The translations under genes were made by a program, and so were the position numbers. DNA of 6,064 bases from contig CALAZI010000146.1 in NCBI GenBank assembly GCA_937895955.1, forward strand, positions 1 to 6,064. The letters are read 5' to 3'. The notes under the pieces are model-generated. The model was not told the DNA's origin. It was given only the letters and a program-made list of their open reading frames with translations, and did not search any database. This DNA is from an uncultured Alphaproteobacteria bacterium. GTDB lineage: Bacteria; Pseudomonadota; Alphaproteobacteria; Caulobacterales; Parvularculaceae. Each line of letters starts with the position of its first letter. Position 1 is the stretch's first letter. Of this stretch, positions 1 to 4,869 are shown in pieces.

Positions 1-104
1 CCGCCGGCGACGCCGATCGCCGCCTTTTCGAGCGCGCCGTAAGGGGCGGCGCGCGTGGGGTCCATGCTTGCTATGCGCAAATCTGTGAGCAGGCGGTCGA
101 GCAT
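1..104 (-). CDS. hutI: Imidazolonepropionase, N-terminal end (runs off left edge)
   Basis: The minus strand from the ATG at 104 reads MLDRLLTDLRIASMDPTRAA and stays open to the edge (34 codons). This matches the usual start of imidazolonepropionase, the amidohydrolase that opens the imidazolone ring in histidine degradation in the cytoplasm: a short beta strand, a TMDP-type turn, then the GVAGG strand. The metal-binding HxH region lies outside the window, so it is unknown whether this copy is intact. Another amidohydrolase with a similar N-terminal strand is possible. The ribosome site before the ATG is weak. A second, diverged copy of this 5' end lies at 5512-5664. Over positions 1-90 the two differ at about 11 bases, yet from 91 rightward they are identical, so this copy may be a recombinant. 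Confidence 0.65.
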   Translation of the reverse strand, partial: MLDRLLTDLRIASMDPTRAAPYGALEKAAIGVAG

Positions 105-273
105 CAGCGCAATTCCGAAGGCTTTGACCTTCGCTATAGCCCGATTGGCCCGGCCTCGCCATTCGCGTCATTGGGGCGGAGACATGCGGATTTTACGGAT
201 AATCCCCGCTCCCTTTGATGGCTTGAATCGAGGCTGCATGCGGGTCGTCGCGTTTTTGTCCGTATTTTGCGGA
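91..273. repeat. 183-bp perfect direct repeat, left copy (hutI 5' end and upstream DNA)
   Basis: Bases 91-273 are identical to 5651-5833. The repeat covers the first few hutI codons and about 170 bp upstream of that gene. Outside it, similarity continues more weakly to the left (1-90 against 5561-5650, about 88 percent) and resumes to the right at 341-392 against 5899-5950, after an unrelated 65-67 bp segment. The two copies lie in the same orientation and flank the entire rhs array. Confidence 0.95.
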
Positions 274-294
274 TTCCTTGTTTGGACGAAAATT

Positions 295-310
295 TTCCCG
301 CATTCGGGAA
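295..310. other. Small perfect hairpin in hutI upstream DNA
   Basis: TTCCCG and CGGGAA form a 6-bp perfect stem around a 4-base CATT loop. It is nested inside further inverted matches: GGATTCC at 271-277 with GGAATCC at 307-313, and CCTTGTT at 276-282 with AACAAGG at 316-322. This 274-340 segment is the part that is not shared with the right-hand repeat copy. No function is recognised. Confidence 0.35.
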
Positions 311-424
311 TCCTCAACAAGGCCCGCGCCGTCGTTCCCGAACGGATCAGCCGCGCCGATCAGTTCGCATATTTCACCATGTCAAAGAGCCGCGCGCGGG
401 TTTGGCCGAGCGCAATTGCGATTT

Positions 425-472
425 GTTTGTCGCAAAAACAAGAATGGCGGCCGCGCGAAAAGCGGGGCCGCC
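425..472 (-). terminator. Probable rho-independent terminator, minus strand
   Basis: GGCGGCC at 446-452 pairs with GGCCGCC at 466-472. An inner CGC/GCG stem and a 5-base loop add to it, with one G-G mismatch. Read on the minus strand, the hairpin is followed by ATTCTTGTTTTT, a U-rich tail; on the plus strand no such tail follows. It would end a minus-strand transcript arriving from the right, upstream of hutI, but no minus-strand gene is now present there. The gene it served was possibly lost by rearrangement. Confidence 0.45.
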
Positions 473-571
473 AGAAAGGGAAAGCATGGGGCTGAACGGG
501 CCGTGCGCGCAAGCGACCGGCGGCTGCAATGTCGCGGCGCGCGCCCGTATTTGTCGCCAAGCTGTCCGCAA

Positions 572-591
572 ATGTGAGCGCGCGCTCACAT
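572..591. promoter_or_regulatory. Perfect 20-bp palindrome, operator-like
   Basis: ATGTGAGCGCGCGCTCACAT is its own reverse complement across all 20 bases. TGTGAGCG half-sites resemble those bound by LacI-type regulators. The outer TGTGA/TCACA pair also recalls CRP sites, but the spacing here is 8 rather than 6. No regulated promoter can be named and the neighbouring gene order is broken, so this is a candidate operator only. Confidence 0.4.
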
Positions 592-753
592 CGCGCCGCG
601 CGTCGAGGGTCGCCCGCGTTCGCCGGCAGGTCAGGCGCCATGCGCCCGATGATTGGCCCTGTTCCAGCTATCATGAAAGGAAGAAGGAATTCGGCCGGCC
701 GATCAACGTTCCGCCAGAAGACCGGATACCCGTTCATCTCGGCGAGCGTTGAC

Positions 754-782
754 GGTGCATTGCGCCGTCGGCTTAATGCACC
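754..782. repeat. REP-like palindromic unit
   Basis: GGTGCATT at 754-761 pairs perfectly with AATGCACC at 775-782. The stem continues through a G-T wobble and one mismatch into GCC/GGC around a GTC loop. The layout, with ACGG before and CTAC after, resembles the short dispersed palindromes (REP/MITE-like) common in proteobacterial intergenic DNA. The open reading frame of the following toxin-like tail begins directly inside its right arm, so it marks the point where the head of that gene was lost. Confidence 0.45.
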
Positions 783-998
783 CTACTTGCTGCAGAAGCA
801 GCTGGTATTGATTTTGAGTTTGCACAGAAGGCGGCTGGTTGGGCGCAACGTGAAGCAGGCACGAGCAGGCCAGAATTTGGTCAACCTGGTTTTCCGTTCC
901 CGAATTCACCATTGGGGGCTGAAGGATTTTATGGTAACGATCCGCGAGACTATTTCGACTCTTTGAGAGGTTTGAATTATGCGCAAAATTGTCGATAG
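777..998 (+). pseudogene. Headless C-terminal toxin-like tail, 5' truncated
   Basis: The frame is open from the codon after the TAA at 774-776 to the TAG at 996-998 and has no ATG near its start. It encodes about 73 residues that look like real protein: an alanine-rich helical stretch (LLAAEAAGIDFEFAQKAAGW), a Pro/Gly/Phe-rich linker (FGQPGFPFPNSPLG) and an end rich in D, Y and N (YGNDPRDYFDSLRGLNYAQ). The last 20 bases overlap the start of the next gene. Such overlap is typical of a toxin tip followed by its immunity gene. The family is not recognised and no catalytic motif can be assigned. The head appears lost at the REP-like hairpin, so this is read as the leftover end of a displaced effector. 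The assignment as a toxin is an inference from context. Confidence 0.5.
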
Positions 999-1380
999 AG
1001 GTCGCATTCTCGGCGTGAAAGAGTTTGTAGCTGCGGGCATTATTACTTTTATTCCGGGTTGCAATGAGCTCTGTAAAAACGACGAGCTATCGCGAATTAA
1101 TTCCCCAAATGAACAACGGTCTATTGTAATTTTTGTGCGCGATTGCGGAGCAACAACCAGTTGGTCATGGCAAGCATCACTCGTTCAGGGCAGCAAACGA
1201 CTACCGAACAAGCCTGGTAATGTGTTGATAACTGCGGGCTCTTCTAAATCGGACCAATGGGAAGTCGAATGGAAAGCAAATAATAGAGTTATTTTTACCT
1301 TGCCCGCAGGGATCGAAGTTCGACAACAAATTAAAAAAGTAGGCGACGTCGAGGTTGCTTATTATGTGCGTACAGAGTGA
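979..1380 (+). CDS. Putative immunity protein, DUF5412-like, possible lipoprotein
   Basis: 133 residues. The ATG at 979 is preceded by GAGAGG at 965-970, about 8 bases away, and lies inside the end of the preceding toxin-like frame, so translation is probably coupled. The central motif VRDCGATTSWSWQASLV followed by LPNKPGNVLI recalls a widespread family of small proteins with the CGATT...Q.S pattern (DUF5412-like, from memory). The N terminus has a short hydrophobic run (residues 16-26) ending in IPGC at residue 28, which could be a lipobox, although proline at -2 is unusual. The composition is AT-richer than the flanking core DNA, as expected for an exchanged module. By position it should neutralise the toxin tail at 777-998, but the partner is broken and this role is inferred. 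A stand-alone small lipoprotein is the alternative. Confidence 0.6.
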   Translation: MRKIVDRGRILGVKEFVAAGIITFIPGCNELCKNDELSRINSPNEQRSIVIFVRDCGATTSWSWQASLVQGSKRLPNKPGNVLITAGSSKSDQWEVEWKANNRVIFTLPAGIEVRQQIKKVGDVEVAYYVRTE

Positions 1381-1412
1381 AGTGCTTCATAAGTTATTTA
1401 TTATTGCCATAG
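1381..1412. other. AT-rich spacer after the immunity gene
   Basis: A 32-bp AT-rich gap separates the immunity stop from the likely end of the IS fragment that begins near 1413. No hairpin terminator is seen. Confidence 0.4.
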
Positions 1413-1601
1413 TGTCCAGCCCTATTGTTATGGGCCAATTTTTTGTAGAGATTCCGGGACTGGCGGGCGGATGTGGTTGTATTGCTTCCGCCAGATTCCG
1501 ATGACGGTTCTGGCCTGCTCGACAGTTGAGAACCATTCCGCATTCAGCACTTCCCGTCGCAGCGTGCCGTTAAAGCGCTCATTGTATCCATTCTCCCATG
1601 G
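1413..1601 (-). mobile_element. IS3-family transposase (OrfB) 3' fragment, antisense
   Basis: The minus strand from 1601 to a TAA at 1428-1430 reads PWENGYNERFNGTLRREVLN, then EWFSTVEQARTVIGIWRKQY, then NHIRPPVPESLQKIGP. This is the end of an rve integrase domain; the E of PWENGY is the third residue of the DDE triad, and the first two are missing. Relatives usually read IRPHQALxMRPPVPE here, so about eight residues seem deleted between two copies of CGCCCG. The bases TGTCCAGCCCTATTG from 1413 may be the terminal inverted repeat of the element. The right break falls exactly at the rhs core (GGCTACAC, 1601). It is a different element from the one at 2996-3706. Confidence 0.75.
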
Positions 1602-2419
1602 GCTACACCCGGCAGATCTGGCTCGGCGATATCGGGCTCTATCACTACAAGGCGCGCGCCTATAACCCCGAGACGGGCCGCTTCATGCAGCCCGACCCCA
1701 TCGGATACGCCGGCGGCATGAACCTATACGCCTATGTCGGGAATGATCCGATCAACCGAATCGACCCGACGGGGCTGCAGCCATTTGATGATGAAATTAT
1801 TGTTCGAGCCATTCGCAACAATAGAGACTTCGGAATCGGACCGATCAGTTTTGCCGATTTTGATTCCGATCTGGGTAATGCCAGTTTTGAACCCGAATTG
1901 CCGGAAAAACGGCAGTGTACGCCTGAACCCGAAAAGAAAAAGGCGCGGTTCAACAAACCAGGCGTTGGCTTGCCCGAAGTTGTCAATACTGGCACTCCAA
2001 CGGCAGCCTCACAGGCGGGAAGGGCCGCTGCAGGAGCGACAAAAGTAAATCCGGTCGTTGCCGTTTTATCCGCTTTCCTCGCAATTCCGAGCGATACGCG
2101 GCACGACGTCTATATTAACCACTATACGACCGACGCTGGCCGTATCGGCATTAAGAGTTCCGGATTTATTTCGCCGAGCGCCGACGGTAAAGTTTATCTT
2201 ACGCCTGACGTTTATTCTTCTGGAACGACAGCGCGAGATAAACTTGCCTTACGCTATACGCCAGTGGGATACTACAGATTGCCGTCTCGCGATGCCCAAC
2301 CGTTATCGCCACCATCACCTGTTACTTCCGCAAATGGTCAAAATGGGGGAGGAACTGAAGTGACAACGAACCACCCGGTTCCAACAACTAACGCAGTATT
2401 CGTGCCAATATGCGAGTAA
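1598..2419 (+). CDS. Truncated Rhs core end with HYD1-type ADP-ribosyltransferase-like toxin tip
   Basis: 273 residues. Residues 4-60 are the end of an Rhs core (YHYKARAYNPETGRFMQPDP, then GYAGGMNLYAYVGNDPINRIDPTGL). PINRIDPTGL matches the PxxxxDPxGL motif at which Rhs proteins cut themselves to free the toxin tip. Residues 61-102 are a linker shared with the Rhs at 3693-4859. Residues 150-163 are hydrophobic (VNPVVAVLSAFLAI). The last 100 residues carry NHYT (H175), VYLT (Y200) and GGGTE (E254), with TPDVYSS and ALRYTPVGYYRLP between them. These fit, from memory, the Tox-ART-HYD1 class, which transfers ADP-ribose from NAD to a target in a rival cell. The shell-forming N terminus is absent. 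The only ATG (1598) comes from the antisense IS fragment and has no ribosome site, so it is probably an orphan, poorly or not expressed. A stand-alone functional toxin is less likely. Confidence 0.75.
   Translation: MGYTRQIWLGDIGLYHYKARAYNPETGRFMQPDPIGYAGGMNLYAYVGNDPINRIDPTGLQPFDDEIIVRAIRNNRDFGIGPISFADFDSDLGNASFEPELPEKRQCTPEPEKKKARFNKPGVGLPEVVNTGTPTAASQAGRAAAGATKVNPVVAVLSAFLAIPSDTRHDVYINHYTTDAGRIGIKSSGFISPSADGKVYLTPDVYSSGTTARDKLALRYTPVGYYRLPSRDAQPLSPPSPVTSANGQNGGGTEVTTNHPVPTTNAVFVPICE
1601..1903 (+). repeat. 303-bp rhs core/linker direct repeat, copy A
   Basis: Matches 4047-4349 with only four mismatches (near 1610, 1626, 1636 and 1888), leaving a perfect 251-bp run at 1637-1887. It covers the final core codons, the DPTGL motif and 42 further codons, after which the toxin tips differ. 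Copy B carries an extra 12 bases (four codons) just after the break, followed by a brief EK..CT similarity in both. Confidence 0.95.
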
Positions 2420-2652
2420 AACGCGACTATCTAGTAGTCTATGATTACCAGACAGGGGGCGTCTGGGCCATTATTGCGGCTTCGTCAGTAGACGAAATTG
2501 TTCGACGGTTTCCAGAGTTGCAGATCGTTGAACACCGCCCTTCATGGTTGGATGAAAAATGGTACGAACAAATTAGATCAAAAAATTATTATGACATAGA
2601 CAACATTCCTTCAAATTCTTGGTTGGGTAAACTCGATAAGACGAGACCGTGA
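2410..2652 (+). CDS. Small immunity protein for the HYD1-type toxin
   Basis: 80 residues, starting with MRVKRDYLVVYDYQTGGVWA. The ATG overlaps the toxin stop by 10 bases (2410-2419). No good ribosome site precedes it, so it is likely translated by coupling to the toxin. It is soluble, acidic in the middle, and shows the pattern YLVVYDYxxGGVWAxIxAxS...RFPEL.V...RPxWL, a small family that I recall commonly following polymorphic toxins; no established domain name can be given. By position it should bind and block the ADP-ribosyltransferase-like tip in the cytoplasm. The pairing is inferred from adjacency. The gene is complete. Confidence 0.7.
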   Translation: MRVKRDYLVVYDYQTGGVWAIIAASSVDEIVRRFPELQIVEHRPSWLDEKWYEQIRSKNYYDIDNIPSNSWLGKLDKTRP

Positions 2653-2735
2653 TAGCGCAGCCGGGTTTGTCGGCTTCAAGCTGTACAAGAACGGTAATCG
2701 CCTGACTGACCCGACCCCTTTGAACGCAGCCGGTT
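2653..2735. other. Unassigned spacer before IS tip
   Basis: 83 bp follow the immunity stop. A short open stretch on the plus strand reads AAGFVGFKLYKNGNRLTDPT, but it is the continuation of a frame that shadows the immunity gene and is not recognised. No terminator is seen. Confidence 0.3.
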
Positions 2736-2790
2736 TGACCTAGTACAACTGGCTGCATCAAAGGAGGAAAGGATGTCGGGAAAGCGCTAT
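2736..2790 (+). mobile_element. Left tip of an IS3-family element with OrfA start
   Basis: The sequence starts TGACCTAGTACAACTGG, a plausible terminal inverted repeat. It runs into a strong ribosome site (AAAGGAGG at 2760-2767) and an ATG at 2773 reading MSGKRYS. IS3-family OrfA proteins commonly start MSGKRYxxEFK, so this is taken as the OrfA start. The match stops after about seven codons; the frame then runs through unrelated sequence to a TAA at 2947-2949 (58 codons in all). The TGACCT tip recurs at 2996 at the end of the antisense OrfB fragment, as expected for the two ends of one element type. Confidence 0.5.
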
Positions 2791-2995
2791 TCTCAATTGA
2801 AACCGCAATTGAACGCTGTAACTTTTTTGCGATTTCGCAATTTGCCCTTCAAATATTTGAGGTGGGCCTTTTCAAGCTGTGCTATTGGTGCCCGCGTTTA
2901 CAATTTTAACCGCCCGCTATTGAGTGGGGCCACGCCTTGTGCACTCTAAAGATGACGCCGCATTATTTCACGGCGAGCTTGGATTCAATAACTTC
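2791..2995. other. Scrambled gene-free segment between two IS ends
   Basis: About 205 bp lie between the OrfA tip and the other IS end. There is no recognisable gene. It contains TTGCGA-TT-TCGCAA (2827-2840) and a hairpin at 2844-2867, listed separately, plus a weak CGCCG/CGGCG stem at 2956-2975. Confidence 0.45.
2844..2871 (+). terminator. Weak terminator-like hairpin
   Basis: GCCC at 2844-2847 and GGGC at 2864-2867 enclose the near-palindrome CTTCAAATATTTGAGG, with a one-base bulge. A short run CTTTTC follows. The U tract is short and no clear gene precedes it, so the assignment is tentative. Confidence 0.25.
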
Positions 2996-3019
2996 TGACC
3001 TGCCACTGAGATTTCATCC
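2996..3019. repeat. Putative terminal inverted repeat of the antisense IS3-family fragment
   Basis: TGACCTGCCACTGAG begins 18 bp outside the OrfB stop (3014-3016, minus strand). It shares its TGACCT tip and a later CATC with the IS tip at 2736. IS3-family ends start with TG, which fits. The last bases of OrfB lie inside the repeat, as is common in this family. Confidence 0.45.
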
Positions 3020-3706
3020 GGCGGCGGTTAGAGCCTCGGCGTTGTTTACGCCTTGCGGCGCGGGTTGAGCAACAGGCGAGCGGCGGAGCTGGTCTGGGTT
3101 GCGCAGCCGATCGCCTGTTGCGGTGAGTGAGGCGGCGTAGGCCGCCGGTGTTTTGTAGCCGAGCGAGGAATGAGGCCGTGCGGCGTTATAATCGGCGACC
3201 CATTCGCGAAGCTTCTGACGGGCGTGGTCGAGGCCGTGGAACAGGCTTTCATTGAGCAGCTCGTCGCGCATTCGCCCGTTGAATGATTCGCAGAAGCCGT
3301 TCTGCATCGGCTTGCCGGGCGCGATGTAATGCCATTCGATCTTGTTCTCCTTCGTCCATGCGAGGATAGCGTTGGAGGTGAGTTCGGTTCCGTGATCCGA
3401 CACAATCATGCCGGGCTTGCCGCGCCGTTTGATGACGGCGTCAAGCTCGCGCGCGACGCGTACGCCGGAGATCGACGTGTCGGGAACAGCGGCCAGACAT
3501 TCGCGCGTCACGTCATCGACGATGTTGAGAATGCGAAAACGCCGTCCGCAGGCGAATTGGTCGTGCACGAAATCCAGCGACCAGCGGGCGTTCGGTCTCG
3601 CTTCGACGATGATCGGCACCCGCGTTCCAACGGCGCGTCGTCTGGCGCGGCGCTTCCTGACGGTCAGCCCTTCTTCCCGATAAAGCCGGTAGATGCGGTT
3701 GACGCC
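3014..3706 (-). pseudogene. IS3-family transposase OrfB, 5' truncated
   Basis: The minus-strand frame starts abruptly at 3706 with GVNRIYRLYREEGLTVRKRR, then a basic run (RARRRAVGTRVP), then the rve integrase core. The DDE triad is visible: D in RWSLDFVHDQF, D in MIVSDHGTELTSNA and E in GFCESFNGRMRDE. The usual end follows (ADYNAARPHSSLGYKTPAAY), with a 40-residue tail to the stop at 3014. The first 100 or so residues of OrfB (the HTH_21 region) and all of OrfA are missing. A GTG at 3619 gives a 201-residue open frame, but it is internal. The right edge abuts the rhs core of module 3. Without OrfA and the second IS end it cannot move itself. Confidence 0.88.
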
Positions 3707-4859
3707 TGACGGCTCGCCGTCAACGACGCTCGAATACGACCCTGCGGGACGGCTGAAGCGCTATGCGGTGACGGGCGGGTCGACCCAGCGCTATCTGTAC
3801 GCCGGCGACCAGCTGATCGCCGATTACAATGACGCCGGCGCGAGCGGGCGGCGTTACGTGCCGGGCGCCGGGGTCGACGAAACGCTCATCCAGTATGAAT
3901 CGACCGGCGGGCTTACGAACAAGCGCTGGCTGGTCCAGGACGCGCGCGGCAGCCTGATCGCGGTTACCGGCTCTACGGGCTCGGCCTCCTACAAGAACCA
4001 ATACGATCCTTACGGCGTTCCCGCCTCAACCAACGCCGGGCGCTTCGGCTACACCGGGCAGATCTGGCTCGCCGATATCGGCCTCTATCACTACAAGGCG
4101 CGCGCCTATAACCCCGAGACGGGCCGCTTCATGCAGCCCGACCCCATCGGATACGCCGGCGGCATGAACCTATACGCCTATGTCGGGAATGATCCGATCA
4201 ACCGAATCGACCCGACGGGGCTGCAGCCATTTGATGATGAAATTATTGTTCGAGCCATTCGCAACAATAGAGACTTCGGAATCGGACCGATCAGTTTTGC
4301 CGATTTTGATTCCGATCTGGGTAATGCCAGTTTCGAACCCGAATTGCCGCCGAAGCAACTGGAAAAAGACTGCACGACGATCACCGGCTCTCGAATCCCA
4401 ACTTGTGAGGGTGAGGGAGATGAAACCAGTATTAAAATGTGCTTTATCGCGCAAGGTACAGCCAGTTTCGGGGCACAAGTGGGAATCGAAAGGTCAAGAC
4501 TTGGAGGTCTGGCTACCGGGCAAGCATATCTCGATGCGAATTCATTTCGATTTACATTCGGAACAAAAGGGTCTGAGCTGTATTCATCTCAAGGCATGGG
4601 GTTGGGATTAAGTACCATTGCTCCAACTTCAACCGGTTTTATAACTTGGGGCGGTTGGTATGAGCGTACAGGCTCGGTCGGGCGTGTTAACCCAACTGAA
4701 ACAGCATTGGCAAACCAAGATTTTGAATTCACTTGGCAACCTAACAGCATGGATTTCGTGGGTCTCAGCGCTGGTGCTTCGTTTCTATTTGGAGCACATC
4801 TAGAAATCGGAGTACTATCTGTTGATGAGAATCAAGCTTGTCCAGTAGTGGGCGAATAG
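3693..4859 (+). CDS. Truncated Rhs core end with unrecognised glycine-rich toxin tip
   Basis: 388 residues. The ATG at 3693 and the first five or six codons come from the antisense transposase; true rhs core begins near 3706 (DGSPSTTLEYDPAGRL). Core features follow in order: YLYAGDQLIADY, the RRYVPGAGVDETLIQYE region, QDARGSLIAVT, YDPYGVP and GRFGYTGQIWLADIGLYHYK (to about residue 135), then PINRIDPTGL at 168-177, the self-cleavage motif. Residues 178-219 are the linker shared with the copy at 1598-2419. The tip (about 220-388) is rich in G, S, T and F, with GTASFGAQVG, GMGLGLSTIAP, FITWGGWYER and GLSAGASFLFGAHLEIGVLS. It has no catalytic motif I know. The membrane-protein immunity partner downstream suggests the tip acts on or from the inner membrane, for example by forming pores; this is inference. 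No ribosome site or shell domain is present, so expression and delivery are doubtful. Confidence 0.75.
   Translation: MRLTPDGSPSTTLEYDPAGRLKRYAVTGGSTQRYLYAGDQLIADYNDAGASGRRYVPGAGVDETLIQYESTGGLTNKRWLVQDARGSLIAVTGSTGSASYKNQYDPYGVPASTNAGRFGYTGQIWLADIGLYHYKARAYNPETGRFMQPDPIGYAGGMNLYAYVGNDPINRIDPTGLQPFDDEIIVRAIRNNRDFGIGPISFADFDSDLGNASFEPELPPKQLEKDCTTITGSRIPTCEGEGDETSIKMCFIAQGTASFGAQVGIERSRLGGLATGQAYLDANSFRFTFGTKGSELYSSQGMGLGLSTIAPTSTGFITWGGWYERTGSVGRVNPTETALANQDFEFTWQPNSMDFVGLSAGASFLFGAHLEIGVLSVDENQACPVVGE
4047..4349 (+). repeat. 303-bp rhs core/linker direct repeat, copy B
   Basis: Partner of 1601-1903, in the same orientation and 2446 bp downstream. This copy sits in a longer stretch of authentic rhs core (from about 3706), so it shows which bases in copy A are core and where copy A was cut. 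Confidence 0.95.
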
Positions 4860-4869
4860 GGAAGTTTAC

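Larger units (their letters stand above)
392..753. other. Gene-poor high-GC stretch
   Basis: About 360 bp between the hutI upstream DNA and the REP-like hairpin. Several frames are open on both strands, as often happens in GC-rich DNA, but none gives a recognisable protein or has a convincing ribosome binding site. It holds a terminator-like hairpin near 446-472 and a perfect palindrome at 572-591, listed separately. It probably represents intergenic DNA or remnants of a gene removed by rearrangement. Confidence 0.5.

Noticed and set aside
55..495. Plus-strand frames at 55-495 and 5684-5980 sharing about 50 residues
   Set aside because: They share sequence only because the DNA repeat is perfect. 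The first starts antisense to hutI, and neither shows a protein family pattern.
360..737. 125-codon minus-strand frame across the gene-poor stretch
   Set aside because: It spans the terminator-like hairpin and the palindrome, has no recognisable motif or ribosome site, and lies in GC-rich DNA where most frames are open.
529..966. 145-codon plus-strand frame
   Set aside because: It overlaps the toxin-like tail in another frame and crosses the REP-like hairpin. The product is Arg/Ala-rich and unrecognised, typical of a shadow frame.
1364..1504. 46-codon plus-strand frame with a fair GAGG ribosome site and a hydrophobic start (LFIIAIVSSPIVMG)
   Set aside because: From about 1413 it runs antisense through the transposase fragment, and only some 16 codons lie outside the IS; it looks like a chance fusion.
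2773..2949. 58-codon frame with a very strong ribosome site
   Set aside because: Only the first seven codons resemble IS3-family OrfA; the rest is unrelated sequence after a break. It is reported as an IS tip rather than a gene.
3329..3709. Plus-strand frames antisense to OrfB
   Set aside because: Shadow frames of the transposase, which has a clear DDE core on the minus strand.
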